Notes: generated by a model from the letters alone, not told the origin. A DNA stretch of 64,000 bases from Paracoccus aminovorans (GCF_001546115.1 NZ_KQ955210.1:5669-69668), one strand, 5' to 3'; positions 1-8,379 are shown, numbered from the stretch's first letter. Numbers and translations: made by a program.

Positions 1-693
1 AGAACGAAGGCCATGGCGTGAACCAGAAGCGCATTCGGCGGCTCATGCGACTTATGCGCCTGATGCCGATCTATCAGAAGCCCAACACCAGCAAGCCGAG
101 GAAGGGCCACAAGACCTGGCCCTACCTGCTGGGCGGGCTGCGGGTGGATCGTCCCGGCCAGGTCTGGTGCGCCGATATCACCTACCTGCCGATGCGGCGC
201 GGCTTCCTGTATCTGGTGGCCATCATGGACTGGTTCACACGCAAGGTTCTGGCCTGGCGCATCTCGAACACGCTGGAGGCCGACTTCTGCGTTGAGGCGC
301 TGAAGGAGGCCATCCACCGCTTCGGCGCGCCGGGGATCATGAACACTGACCAGGGCAGCCAGTTCACGTCCTTCGCCTGGACAGATCGGCTAAAGCGCGT
401 CGGCACCCGCATCTCGATGGACGGCAAGGGGCGGTGCATCGACAATGTCTTCATCGAGCGCCTGTGGCGGTCCCTGAAATACGAATGCGTCTACCTGCAT
501 GCCTGGGAAACGGGGTCACAGGCCAAGGCTGCCATTGGCCGATGGATCACCTTCTACAACCACCAGAGGCCCCACACCGCCCATGGTGGACGGCCACCCG
601 CCGTGGTTTACTTCAACAATATCGAAATCGATCAGCAAGCGCAGGCAGTAGCTTAAATATCCCCGAAAACTGTCCAAGGATCGGGGAGTAGCT
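1..693 (+). mobile_element. IS3-family insertion sequence, 5' part outside window
   Basis: The right-hand part of an IS3-family element. It contains the 3' end of orfB (rve integrase-type transposase) and a short non-coding right end. It abuts a fragment of a different IS5-type element: sequence identical to the intact IS5-type copy at 55606-56456 starts at base 694. The IS3 element therefore appears to have inserted into, or recombined with, that IS5 copy and removed its 5' portion. The left terminus and any target duplication lie outside the window. Confidence 0.8.
3..656 (+). CDS. IS3-family transposase orfB (5' truncated by window edge)
   Basis: The catalytic subunit of an IS3-family transposase, which cuts and joins element ends with an RNase H-fold DDE active site. 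The reading frame is open to the left edge (in-frame codons from base 3), so the GTG at 18 is not the real start. The integrase core is visible: a first Asp in WCADITYLP, a second in NTDQGSQFTS, and the Glu in IERLWRSLKYE. The C-terminal YNHQRPH motif is typical of the family. In an intact element orfA and the start of orfB would lie upstream. Activity cannot be judged because the 5' end is not visible. Confidence 0.88.
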   Translation, partial: NEGHGVNQKRIRRLMRLMRLMPIYQKPNTSKPRKGHKTWPYLLGGLRVDRPGQVWCADITYLPMRRGFLYLVAIMDWFTRKVLAWRISNTLEADFCVEALKEAIHRFGAPGIMNTDQGSQFTSFAWTDRLKRVGTRISMDGKGRCIDNVFIERLWRSLKYECVYLHAWETGSQAKAAIGRWITFYNHQRPHTAHGGRPPAVVYFNNIEIDQQAQAVA

Positions 694-930
694 CAAAACC
701 ATGGAGGCGCGTAGCATCCTGCCGGTGGTCCCGATGCGCAAGTCTCGCAGGCTCCGTGTCGCTGTCGATCGCAGGCTCTACCGGCTGCGGAACCTTGTCG
801 AGCGGTGCTTCAACAAGCTCAAGAACGCTCGCCGTGTCGCCACCCGCTACGACAAGACCGCCGAAAGCTTCCTTGGCTTCATCGATATCACGTCGATCCG
901 CCTCTGGCTCCGCCATTTGTCAACATGACC
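694..930 (+). pseudogene. 3' fragment of IS5-family (IS427-like) transposase
   Basis: A 237-bp remnant identical, base for base as far as I can see, to the 3' end of the complete IS5-type element at 55606-56456, including its right inverted repeat (tttgtcaacatgacc). An open frame of 75 codons (701-928) encodes the end of the DDE transposase, with the RNLVERCFNKLK motif that carries the catalytic Glu. The 5' three quarters are missing, so it cannot be functional. Its perfect identity with the distal copy implies recent arrival and makes the pair a direct repeat 55.5 kb apart. Confidence 0.9.
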
Positions 931-1447
931 TAGGAACAGGAAGGGATTGTCGAGGATCTGCTAGGGAAAGCCCAGCGTGCCGACCACGCCCGCAAGGACC
1001 ACGGCCATGCGGTAGTTGATGACGCGCGGCGCCAGGTCAGCGCGGTGGGGACCAAGTTGGCCGAGTTGTTGGTCGGCCCTGTGGCAATTGTGGCGTGGGG
1101 GACGTGCTATGAGCAACCTGTTCTTGCTGACGGAGAAAGATTGAGCGCGCTCGACATCGCGAAACAGTGTCCAATGCGCGCTCCCGCAAATAGATCCGGA
1201 AACGTCCATATAAAACAGAAAATTACACATAGCGCGCCAAACGGCGCGCTTAGCGCATTTGTACGAGAAGCGCCCGAACCAAGATCTATTATCAAGTAAT
1301 ATCAATGTCTTGACTGATGTGATGGCGCGAAAAGGTTCAAATCGGGGGTAGCGGAGCCCGCAACCAACACATACATCCGGATGGGTGCGGCATTTCGACG
1401 GCAAGGAAGCGCGATCAGCGTTTCATCAGCTTGCCCCTTACGCTGTT
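931..1447. other. Intergenic remnant without a recognisable intact gene
   Basis: About 520 bp between the IS5 fragment and the TauE fragment. No open frame here resembles a known protein. On the minus strand a short hydrophobic stretch (about 25 codons, ending at a stop at 960-962) could be the C-terminus of a lost membrane protein. Bases 1150-1320 are noticeably more AT-rich than the surroundings and contain a strong hairpin at 1231-1250. I read it as debris from IS-driven rearrangement. Confidence 0.5.
1231..1250. terminator. Perfect 8-bp hairpin, possible terminator
   Basis: AGCGCGCC and GGCGCGCT pair perfectly around an AAAC loop. Read on the minus strand it is followed by an AT-rich stretch (tgtaattttctgtttt), which fits an intrinsic terminator for a leftward transcript. 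The gene it once served is not identifiable. Confidence 0.4.
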
Positions 1448-1934
1448 TCACGTCATGCCGCGCAGCAGCATCTCTGTTCCCAGCAGGGCGAGCATGATCA
1501 GGAACCAGCGCCGGAAGGCCGCCGGGCTGACGGCCCGGCGCAGGATCTGCCCCGCCCACATGCCGATCAGCGCCGGAACCGCGGCCAATGCGGAAAGCGC
1601 AAGCTGGTCGACCTGCCAAGCCTGATGCGAGGTCAGGGCGAGTGCCAAGGCAATGGTCGAGGTCGTGGAGGACATGCCGAGCGCCTGGACCAAGTCGTCC
1701 TTCTCCAGCCCGAGCGCCTGCATGTAGGGAACGGCGGGTATGACGAACACGCCGGTCGCCCCTGCAATCACCCCGGTGATCAGCCCGACCAGCGGCGAGA
1801 GCCAGCGCTCTTGGGCAGCCGCGACCCGGAAGGGCGGGGCGATGAGGGTATAAAGCGCATAGGCGACCAGCGTGGCGCCGAGGACCGTTGTCGTCGCCCC
1901 GCCATTCACCGAGGCCCCGCCCGCAGCGTGACTG
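1448..1934 (-). pseudogene. TauE/SafE-family permease, N-terminus lost to an IS
   Basis: The C-terminal ~160 residues of a sulfite exporter TauE/SafE-type membrane protein, a family that exports small anions such as sulfite or organosulfonates. The visible part has several hydrophobic segments and a glycine-rich loop (LVGLITGVIAGATGVFVIP), characteristic of the family repeat. Full-length members are about 250 residues, so roughly the first 90 are missing. The coding sequence runs directly into the terminal repeat of an IS3 element at 1935, so any start codon further right belongs to IS sequence. It is almost certainly non-functional. Confidence 0.8.
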
Positions 1935-2223
1935 TGGACTGCCCCCACCGAGTGGTCCGGGTTGATTGTTAGTGCATCGTCGGCCGCTGGTCTATTGGGA
2001 TGACGGCTTCCGGTGCGGGTGGGCGGTATCCCAGGGAGCTGTGCGGCCTGACAGTGTTGTAGTGGCGGCGCCATCGCTCGATGAGGATCTGGGCCTCCCT
2101 GAGCGAATAGAAGACTTCTGCATCCAGGAGTTCGTCGCGGAATCGAGCGTTGAAGCTCTCGCAATACCCGTTCTCCCAGGGTGAACCCGGCTCGATGAAC
2201 GCGGTCTTGGCACCAACTGCGCC
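1935..2223 (-). mobile_element. 289-bp terminal fragment of IS3-family element (tandem partial copy)
   Basis: This segment repeats exactly at an offset of 289 bp as the first 289 bp of the complete element at 2224-3450. It starts with the same terminal repeat (tggactgcccccaccgag) and stops within the transposase gene. It is a truncated second copy lying head to tail with the complete one. It interrupts the TauE-type gene. Confidence 0.88.
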
Positions 2224-2257
2224 TGGACTGCCCCCACCGAGTGGTCCGGGTTGATTG

Positions 2258-3118
2258 TTAGTGCATCGTCGGCCGCTGGTCTATTGGGATGACGGCTTCC
2301 GGTGCGGGTGGGCGGTATCCCAGGGAGCTGTGCGGCCTGACAGTGTTGTAGTGGCGGCGCCATCGCTCGATGAGGATCTGGGCCTCCCTGAGCGAATAGA
2401 AGACTTCTGCATCCAGGAGTTCGTCGCGGAATCGAGCGTTGAAGCTCTCGCAATACCCGTTCTCCCAGGGTGAACCCGGCTCGATGAACGCGGTCTTGGC
2501 ACCAACTGCGCCGATCCAGCCCTGCACCTTCTTGGCAATGAATTCCGCGCCATTGTCGGACCTTATGAACGCAGGCGGGCCACGCAAGATGAACAGATCC
2601 GTCAGGGCGTCGATTACGTCGGTGGAATTGAGCCTGCGGTTTACACGGATCACCAGCGCCTCCTTCGTGAATTCGTCGATGATATTGAGCGTCCGAAACA
2701 GCCGTCCGTCATGTGTCCGGTCCTGAACGAAATCATAGGACCAGACGTGGTTCGGGTGCTCCGGCCGGAGACGGACGCAGGACCCGTCGTTCAACCAGAG
2801 CCGACCCTTCTTTGCCTGCTTTTGCGGGACCTTCAGCCCTTCACGCCGCCATATCCGTTCCACGCGTTTATGATTTACATGCCAACCGGCGTTGTTCAGC
2901 AATCCGGTGATCATCCGATAGCCATATCGCCCGTAGGTGCGAGCGAGCGTGATGATGTCTTCCGTCAGCCGTTCTTCGTCCGGGGCGCCGCAAGGAACCT
3001 TGCGTTGCGTCGAGCGGTGCTGCCCGAGGATGCGGCAGGCGCGGCGCTCGGATATGCCGAGCGCCTGCCGCACATGGTCAATGCACTGGCGACGGCGCGA
3101 AGGGCTTAGAAGTTTCCC
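2258..3118 (-). CDS. IS3-family transposase orfB
   Basis: The catalytic part of the IS3-type transposase, expected to be made as an orfA-orfB fusion by -1 ribosomal frameshifting. An ATG at 3071-3073 would give 271 residues alone, but the frame is open back to the slippery site at 3112-3118. An N-terminal HTH_21-like segment (TYGRYGYRMITGLLNNAGW) is followed by the rve core: Asp in WSYDFVQDRT, Asp in RSDNGAEFI, Glu in GYCESFNARFRDELL. The C-terminus has the YNTVRPHSSLGYRPP motif. No inactivating change is visible. Nearest-family placement in the IS407 group is from memory of motifs. Confidence 0.9.
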   Translation of the reverse strand, partial: GKLLSPSRRRQCIDHVRQALGISERRACRILGQHRSTQRKVPCGAPDEERLTEDIITLARTYGRYGYRMITGLLNNAGWHVNHKRVERIWRREGLKVPQKQAKKGRLWLNDGSCVRLRPEHPNHVWSYDFVQDRTHDGRLFRTLNIIDEFTKEALVIRVNRRLNSTDVIDALTDLFILRGPPAFIRSDNGAEFIAKKVQGWIGAVGAKTAFIEPGSPWENGYCESFNARFRDELLDAEVFYSLREAQILIERWRRHYNTVRPHSSLGYRPPAPEAVIPIDQRPTMH

Positions 3119-3384
3119 CGTGCAGCCTCGCTCAGGATCATCTTGTCCAAGGTCAGATCTGACACCGCGCGCCGCAACCGCTGGTTCTCCGCCTCAAGCT
3201 CCTTGAGACGCTTCAGCTGATCCCGGTTCATGCCGCCATACTGCTTGCGCCAGCGATAATACGTCGGCTCGGTCACGCCGATCTGCCGCACCGCGTCGGA
3301 AATTGCCATTCCCTGTCCATGAAGCACTTCAATCTGTCGAAGCTTCAGAACGATGTCTTCCGGTTTGTCTCGCTTGCCTGCCAT
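3106..3384 (-). CDS. IS3-family orfA (HTH DNA-binding subunit)
   Basis: A 92-residue protein with an N-terminal helix-turn-helix (GMAISDAVRQIGVTEPTYYRW) of the transposase_8 type and a C-terminal leucine-zipper-like helix (LKRLKELEAENQRLRRAV). It recognises the element ends and regulates transposition. The C-terminus overlaps orfB and ends two codons after the slippery heptamer. The length and layout are normal for the family. Confidence 0.9.
   Translation of the reverse strand: MAGKRDKPEDIVLKLRQIEVLHGQGMAISDAVRQIGVTEPTYYRWRKQYGGMNRDQLKRLKELEAENQRLRRAVSDLTLDKMILSEAARGNF
3112..3118 (-). other. Programmed -1 frameshift heptamer G GGA AAC
   Basis: Read on the minus strand in the orfA frame, the codons CGG GGA AAC create G GGA AAC, a textbook X XXY YYZ slippery heptamer, two codons before the orfA stop. 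Slipping back one base joins the orfA frame directly to the open orfB frame (GGG AAA CTT). This matches the mechanism by which IS3 elements make their fused transposase. Confidence 0.75.
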
Positions 3385-3544
3385 CTGATGGTCCTCCTGA
3401 ACAGGATATTTCTATCCCAGTGGGTGGACCACTTCAGTGGGGGCACTCCATCCGGTTCTGGCAGAGATGTCGCATCACTCGATCGTCGTTGGGTCGGTCG
3501 TCGCCATTCTTGCGGAGCTACTGCTGGTCCGGCTGCCGGCAGTT

Positions 3545-3800
3545 TTGGGACGGCGCGAGTCGGACGGTAGCGAAATCCGCTAGGGCAGCCGTATTTCTCA
3601 GCATTCGCGCCAAGCTCGTGCAGGACCAGCGCCAGGTGCAGCGTGCTTTCTACGGAAAGTCCAATGGCCGGCTCCGGCGACGCACCGCGATGGCCTGGAC
3701 GTTTGCCAGCGTGTTCTTGATGCGGTGGCTCAATTCGCCACCAAGAGTGAGCGCGTGGCTCAGCCCAGTGTCGCTTGGTCACGTCGAGGATTTGCAGCGA
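3545..3800 (-). pseudogene. HWE/HisKA_2 sensor histidine kinase remnant
   Basis: Fragments of a histidine kinase lie in different minus-strand frames. One frame carries the PAS-to-kinase linker (DVTKRHWAEPRA). A second carries the phosphoacceptor region LSHRIKNTLANVQAIA with its His. A third carries the N-box region LALVLHELGANAEKYG. At least two frameshifts and a deletion separate them, and the rest of the ATP-binding domain is gone. The family senses signals through an N-terminal PAS domain and phosphorylates a response regulator. Here only decayed coding sequence remains next to the IS3 element. Confidence 0.72.
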
Positions 3801-4386
3801 CAGCGCGAGCTGGTACGGCCGAAGACCATCACCTGCGCCAGCTCGCCGAGGTCGCTGCGATGAGGCGCTTGTGATCGGCCGCTTAGCTCACGACTCCCGC
3901 ATCTTGTGCTGCACTTGTCCTTTGCTTCGACACTGCTGCACGGCTGTAGTTGCTTCCCAGTCCTGCTCGGCTGCACAGGCCGAGCGGCTGGTCCAGTCAG
4001 CTTTCCCTGATTCGTTTGTCATGTGCCATATGGGGAAATAGTCCGGTCCTATTGCCTGTCTGACGCTTGCGACAGCATGCGCGAGAGTTCGCCGGCGCAG
4101 ATGAGTTCTGCATCGCAGCATTGCCGATCAAACAATGCATCAGCCGCTTTTCCATCTCCCTTCGGAAATCATTCTGCAGTTGCAGTGCCTGAAAAAAACA
4201 TTTGGAGATACGGCGCGACCTCGCGTAAGATCAAGGCGCGTTCAACAAAGAATGCGGAACATCGACTGGGATGCCTCACGCATCGGTCGATGGCAAATCT
4301 CTCTCACAATGAAATGCAATCGTTCACACGGCGTAATCACGCTTTGTGGCTCACTTTGCCTCACGCAAATCGAAAGGAATTGCATA
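3801..4386. other. Gene-poor stretch upstream of the hydantoinase fragment
   Basis: No convincing gene. The first ~100 bp may be further kinase or PAS debris. The last ~250 bp are lower in GC than the rest of the window and probably hold the promoter of the hydantoinase A gene, with a clear ribosome binding site (AAAGGAA at 4373-4379) 7 bp before its ATG. No operator was recognised. Confidence 0.5.
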
Positions 4387-5724
4387 ATGAGCATGGACGG
4401 AGCGGGCATTGGCTCGGCGCCGAAGCGAGCGCGCACGCGTTTGGCAATTGACGTTGGCGGGACATTCACGGATGTTTTCGTGCTGGATTCGAACGGAAAC
4501 CAGACCGTTGCGAAAGTGCCCAGCACAGCCAATCCCATCGACGCGATCATGAATGGCGCCGAGGCGGCCGATATCGACTGGCATGACGTCGAATTGTTCA
4601 CGCATGGCACGACAGTCGCCACGAATGCGCTGATCACGCGCAATTTCAAGCCGGCGGCCATGGTGACCACCAAGGGCTTCCGCGACGTCCTGGAAATCGG
4701 CCGCGGCACCCGGGAAGATCCCTGGGATGCCTACAAGGAAGGCACGCCGCCCTATGTCCACCGGCGCGACCGTTTCGTCGTCAGCGAGCGCATCAATTAT
4801 CGCGGCGAAATCATCGAGCCGCTGGACGAGGATCAGGCCCGCGAAGTGGCGCGCATCCTGAAAAAGCGCAATGTGACGGCGGTGGCGGTGTGCTTCATCA
4901 ACGCCTATGTCAACGGCGAGCATGAGCAGCGCATGGCCGAAATCCTGGCCGAGGAACTGGGGCCGGAGGTGGCCATCACCACCTCGCATGAAACCCATCC
5001 GGAAATCTTCGAGGACGACCGGTTTTCGACCACGGTCGCGAATACGATCCTTGCGCCAATCATTCGCCCCTATGCCCGCGATATCGACCGCAGGACGACC
5101 GAAGCCGGTTATGAAGCCGATGTCTTGCTGCTGCATTCCGGCGGCGGCGTGATGACGCCGGCGACGGCCGAGAAATATGCGGCACGTCTGGCGGCATCGG
5201 GAATTGCGGCGGGCGCCATCGCCAGCAAGTATTTCGCCGAACTGTGCGGATACAGCAATGCCATCGGCCTGGATATGGGCGGAACCTCGGCCGATATCTC
5301 CCTGGCCGAGAATGGTCATCTGCGCACGACCGACAAATGGGAAGTGGATTGGGGCCATCCGATCTGTTTCCCCTCCATCGAGGTGCTGACCATCGGCGCG
5401 GGCGGCGGCTCGATTTCCTGGCTGGACAAGGCGGGATCTCTGCGCAACGGGCCGCAATCGGCTGGATCGGTGCCGGGGCCGGCCTGCTACAAGGCGGGCG
5501 GAACCGAGCCGACCAATACCGATGCGAACATCATCCTGGGCCGGGTCGGAACCACGCTCGCCGGCGGCAAGAAGTCGCTGGACCGCGATGCGGCGCTGAC
5601 GGCGATGCACAAGATCGCCGATCCGCTGGGCCTTGATCTGGTCGAGGCGTCGCTGGCCACGCTGCGCGTCGCCAATGCCAATATGGCCGATGCGGTGCGC
5701 CTGATCTCGATCGCCCGGGGCCAG
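4387..5724 (+). pseudogene. Hydantoinase/oxoprolinase A-type subunit, C-terminus truncated
   Basis: The N-terminal 446 residues of a HyuA-type protein (N-methylhydantoinase A / acetone- or acetophenone-carboxylase beta subunit), which uses ATP to open cyclic amides or activate ketones together with a HyuB-type partner. The ATPase-fold motif RLAIDVGGTFTDVFV is at the N-terminus, followed by ELFTHGTTVATNAL and GLDMGGTSADISL. Family members run to roughly 680-700 residues. Here authentic sequence ends at ISIARGQ, and the frame continues to 5817 only through antisense IS sequence. The start is ATG 4387 with AAAGGAA 7 bp upstream. No HyuB partner follows. The gene was cut by an IS-linked deletion and is very unlikely to be functional. 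Confidence 0.85.
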
Positions 5725-6635
5725 ATGAAGCACAGCATCGCCCGGTGCCGGGGATGTCCTGTAGAGCCGCGCGTCCGGAGCGGGGGCGGGCCATGGGTGG
5801 CATTCGTCCGCCTCTGACCCCGGAAATCGACCTCGGCATGGCGGCTGTGGCGTTGGTTGCGGGGCATCGGATCGGTCTTGGCGGCTACGGTCAAGGCGGA
5901 TGGATCGGTGGCGGGGAGCCCGAGTCCGGGAGGATCGCCGGCTTCGTCATCCGGCGGGGTCTCGCCCGTCCGCGGTTGGGACGCTCTTCATCGAGGGTGA
6001 GCCATCAGGCCGCCACCGGTTCGAGGCCCATGGCGAATGCCTTCACCAGCGTGCCGTCGACCGAGAAGTGGTCGTCAGACAGCAGCGGCGGCGCCTGGCG
6101 GTGCGCCAGGATCGCGGCCATGATCTTGCGCGACATGTCGGTGCTCAGCAGCCGGTCGCGGTTCTTGCGAAGACGGTCGGCCTTCGGGGCTTCGCCCGTT
6201 CAGGGCTGAAATCCGTCCCCCGGACGGATTTCCGGGCGCCCTTCACCCCACACGGGATCATCAATGCCGAGGCCAGCGCAACAGCAGATCGTGGTTCATC
6301 TGCTCCATCAGCTGGCGCTCGGACCGGACCGAATAGAGGAGCTGCAGCAGGCTCGCCCGGATCAGCCGCTCCGGTGGGATCGAGGGGCGACCAAAGTCGG
6401 TGTAGAGCTCATCGAACGCAGCATCCAGGCTGGCCAGCGCCTTGTTCACCACCTGCCGGATCGTCCGCAGCGGGTGGCCGGCGGGGATGCGGGCCTCAAG
6501 GTCGACGTAGCTGAACAGCGATCCGCTCGCCTCGTCCGCCCCGCGCATCTTTATCACCCCCATCGACCGGCGCAGGGTGAATCATGTTCCGCGGGGCAGG
6601 TCGAGGGCTGACTTTTTCAGCGACTTGTTAAATCC
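5725..6635 (-). mobile_element. Degenerate IS5-type element, multiply disrupted
   Basis: Minus-strand pieces of one transposase are recognisable in order. The N-terminus is at 6563-6261 (SGSLFSYVDLEARIPAGHPL, PSIPPERLIRASLLQLLYS). A middle part is at 6183-6006 (KNRDRLLSTDMSRKIMAAIL, LLSDDHFSVDGTLVKA). A later part is near 5860-5730 (AEVDFRGQRRTNATH, then AMLCFI). Frameshifts, an in-frame stop and a 63-bp palindromic insertion break the frame. The distal end is fused directly to the truncated hydantoinase gene at 5724/5725. The right boundary is approximate, placed near the gctgaaaaagtc sequence. Confidence 0.75.
6181..6243. repeat. 63-bp palindromic insertion inside the transposase pseudogene
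   Basis: Between the transposase codons for IDDPVW and VFxKNRDRL lies about 63 bp of foreign sequence. It contains a perfect 11-bp inverted repeat (GAAATCCGTCC at 6208-6218 and GGACGGATTTC at 6222-6232, CCC loop) and a second small hairpin (GGGC-TTC-GCCC). This looks like a REP-type or miniature mobile palindrome. I saw no second copy elsewhere in the window. Confidence 0.5.
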
Positions 6636-6879
6636 GGCCAGGCCACTGAGGTGTCGAAAGTCCGAGCCGGCAGACCCGCGCCGCTCGCGCCTTCTCCACA
6701 GAAGGCGGACGGTTTTCTCTGCTTGTGCAGGGGGAAAGCGGAGGTAACTTCGGGAGTCTCCCGACCGCGCGTGAAGCAATCCGGGCGGGAACAGGTGAAC
6801 GTCAGGTCCAGGGGCACGGTCTTGCGCGCCCGCCGCGGGCTTGCCATGGTGCAGGCGGCAACGGCAGTCGGAGGTCAGG
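6636..6879. other. Intergenic region upstream of creA
   Basis: About 240 bp between the degenerate IS and the CreA-like gene. There is no recognisable protein or RNA gene. A small palindrome (cgggagtctcccg) occurs near 6752-6764. A good Shine-Dalgarno sequence (ggaggt) sits just before the creA ATG. The creA promoter presumably lies here. Confidence 0.45.
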
Positions 6880-7341
6880 ATGCTGAAATGGATCGCCGCG
6901 GCGGCGCTGGTCGCCACGCCGGCCGTGGCCGATATGGTCGGCCAGGTCGGCGTCGACTGGGTCGGCAACGACATCATCATCGAGGCCATCGCCGACCCCG
7001 ATGTGCAGGGCGTGACCTGCCACCTGGCCTATTTCGACCGCTCGGTGATCGACCGGCTCAGCCAGGGCAATTGGTTCGAGGATCCGTCGAACTCGGCCAT
7101 CGAATGCGCACGCACCGGGCCGATCAGGATCGGCGATATCCGCCGCGGACCCAAGGGCGAGGATGTGTTCAGCGCCTCGCGCTCGCTGATCTTCAAGTCG
7201 CTGCGCGTCAAGCGCATCTATGACGAGCAGAATCAGGTGCTGGTCTATCTCGTGCATGCCGAGCAGGTGAAGCAGGGCTCGGCCAAGATGTCGATCTCGA
7301 CCGTGGCGCTGGAGCCGGGCGAGGCGCTGCCGGCGCGCTAG
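6880..7341 (+). CDS. creA: CreA-family periplasmic protein
   Basis: A 153-residue CreA-family protein of unknown biochemical role. An N-terminal signal peptide (MLKWIAAAALVATPAVA) predicts export to the periplasm. The mature part carries family hallmarks: VGVDWVGNDIIIEAIADPDV near the start, VTCHLAYFDR, SIECARTGPI-type wording around the second Cys, and a C-terminal LVYLVHAEQVKQGSAKMSISTV-like strand region. The two Cys (in VTCHL and ECART) may form a disulfide. The start at ATG 6880 is chosen over an in-frame ATG 13 codons upstream because it gives the signal peptide directly and has ggaggt 5-10 bp upstream. It is monocistronic, followed by an inverted repeat. Confidence 0.85.
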   Translation: MLKWIAAAALVATPAVADMVGQVGVDWVGNDIIIEAIADPDVQGVTCHLAYFDRSVIDRLSQGNWFEDPSNSAIECARTGPIRIGDIRRGPKGEDVFSASRSLIFKSLRVKRIYDEQNQVLVYLVHAEQVKQGSAKMSISTVALEPGEALPAR

Positions 7342-7373
7342 ACCTTTTGCGGATTTGCGTCGTCATCCCCGGT

Positions 7374-7392
7374 CATGCGAAACTGTCGCATG
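7374..7392 (+). terminator. Inverted repeat after creA, possible terminator
   Basis: A perfect 7-bp inverted repeat (CATGCGA-AACTG-TCGCATG) lies 32 bp after the creA stop, within a wider imperfect repeat (gcggatttgcg ... cgccgcaatccgc). No T-run follows, so a Rho-independent role is uncertain. Confidence 0.35.
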
Positions 7393-7470
7393 CGCCGCAA
7401 TCCGCGCCCGGCAGGTGGACAGAGGCGCCGGCTGGCTGTATGAGCCCCGCCAAACGGGAATAGTGATGTG

Positions 7471-7803
7471 ATGCGGATTCCGTCCAAATCGGCGAAATAC
7501 AGTCTGGGCCAGGTGGTGCGCCACCGCGAACACCCCTTCCGCGGGGTGATCTTCGACGTCGACCCGGAATTCGCCAATACCGAGGAATGGTACGAATCTA
7601 TCCCCGAGGAATCGCGCCCGTCGCGCAACCAGCCTTTCTATCATCTTTATGCCGAGACCGAGGCGACCTATTACGTCGCCTATGTCTCGGAGCAGAACCT
7701 GATGCCGGACCAGTCGGGCGAGCCGCTGGAACATCCCGAGGTCACCGAGATGTTCGGCGAATTCCGCGACGGCCACTATCCGCTGCAGGCCGGGCTGAAC
7801 TGA
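7471..7803 (+). CDS. hspQ: Heat shock protein HspQ
   Basis: A 110-residue protein of the HspQ (YccV-like, hemimethylated DNA-binding fold) family. In enterobacteria HspQ stimulates Lon-dependent proteolysis and affects DnaA stability. Typical motifs are visible: KYSLGQVVRHREHPFRGVIFDVDPEFANTEEWY at the N-terminus (shown here only as landmarks KYSLGQ, HPFRGV, FDVDPEF) and QPFYHLYAE with ATYYVAYVSEQNL in the middle. The ATG at 7471 is preceded in frame by a GTG at 7468, so the exact first codon is uncertain by one residue. It stands alone between creA and the leftward regulator pair. Confidence 0.9.
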   Translation: MRIPSKSAKYSLGQVVRHREHPFRGVIFDVDPEFANTEEWYESIPEESRPSRNQPFYHLYAETEATYYVAYVSEQNLMPDQSGEPLEHPEVTEMFGEFRDGHYPLQAGLN

Positions 7804-7821
7804 GCGCCGCCGCGCGCGGGA

Positions 7822-8379
7822 TCACGAGGCGGCGACCGGCGGCGGGCAGGGCAGCAGCGCCTCGGTCACCGGGACGATGAAGGCCAGGAAATTGCGGTGC
7901 CCCTCGCGGAAATAGCTGAGCGTGGCGGTCAGTTCCTGGATCAGGTACCAGCCGAACCCGCCCTCGGGCAGCAGAAGGATCGAGGCGGTGTCGCCGGGAG
8001 CCGGGTCGACATAGGGCAGGTCGCGCGGATCGAGACAGGACAGCGGCAGCGGACGGCCGTCGTCGGTGACCGCGCAGGCGATGCCGCCGACATGGCGCGC
8101 GACGCAAAGATGGATCAGCGGCGCATGCGGGCGGCCGCCCAAGCGCATCGCCTCGGTCCGGGTGCCGTGTTCGCAGATGTTGTTCAGCACCTCGGCCAGC
8201 GCCAGTTCCAGCTTGGCGATCACCTCGTCCTCGGCGCTGCCGTCGAACCTTTCGCGCATGAAGAGCAGCGCCGCGCGCACGGTTTCCGGATCGGCGCGGA
8301 AGATGCGGTGGAACATCGGATGCCGCCCGGGCGGCGGCTGGCGCAGCCGCTTTTCCGCCGGGGAAGAGGACAGGCTCAT
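7822..8379 (-). CDS. RsbW-like anti-sigma factor / serine kinase (HATPase)
   Basis: A 185-residue GHKL-type ATP-binding protein, by family an anti-sigma factor kinase that phosphorylates a STAS-domain antagonist. The N-box (LALAEVLNNICEHG) lies at about residues 63-76, a DDGRPLP segment resembles the G1 region, and EGGFGWYLIQELT is the G2-like box. It is encoded with the STAS gene directly upstream: the two overlap by ATGA (8376-8379), indicating translational coupling. No sigma factor or PP2C phosphatase is nearby, so the output is unknown. The start at 8379 is supported by the overlap. Confidence 0.82.
   Translation of the reverse strand: MSLSSSPAEKRLRQPPPGRHPMFHRIFRADPETVRAALLFMRERFDGSAEDEVIAKLELALAEVLNNICEHGTRTEAMRLGGRPHAPLIHLCVARHVGGIACAVTDDGRPLPLSCLDPRDLPYVDPAPGDTASILLLPEGGFGWYLIQELTATLSYFREGHRNFLAFIVPVTEALLPCPPPVAAS

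Larger units (their letters stand above)
2224..3450 (-). mobile_element. Complete IS3-family (IS407-like) insertion sequence, 1227 bp
   Basis: Both termini are visible as imperfect inverted repeats: tggactgcccccaccgag at the left, and the complement of gtgggggcactcca at the right. It carries orfA and orfB on the minus strand in the overlapping -1 arrangement typical of IS3 elements. The outer flanks differ: an IS fragment and TauE on the left, histidine kinase debris on the right. No clear target duplication remains, so an adjacent deletion probably followed insertion. The frames are intact and the element could be active. Confidence 0.88.

Noticed and set aside
1966..2473. Two identical 72-codon plus-strand frames in tandem
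   Set aside because: Both are antisense to IS3 orfB sequence; the duplication reflects the 289-bp IS repeat, not a gene family.
4135..4386. An N-terminal extension of the hydantoinase gene (84 extra codons)
   Set aside because: The extension is AT-richer, lacks family similarity and bypasses the clear ribosome site in front of ATG 4387.
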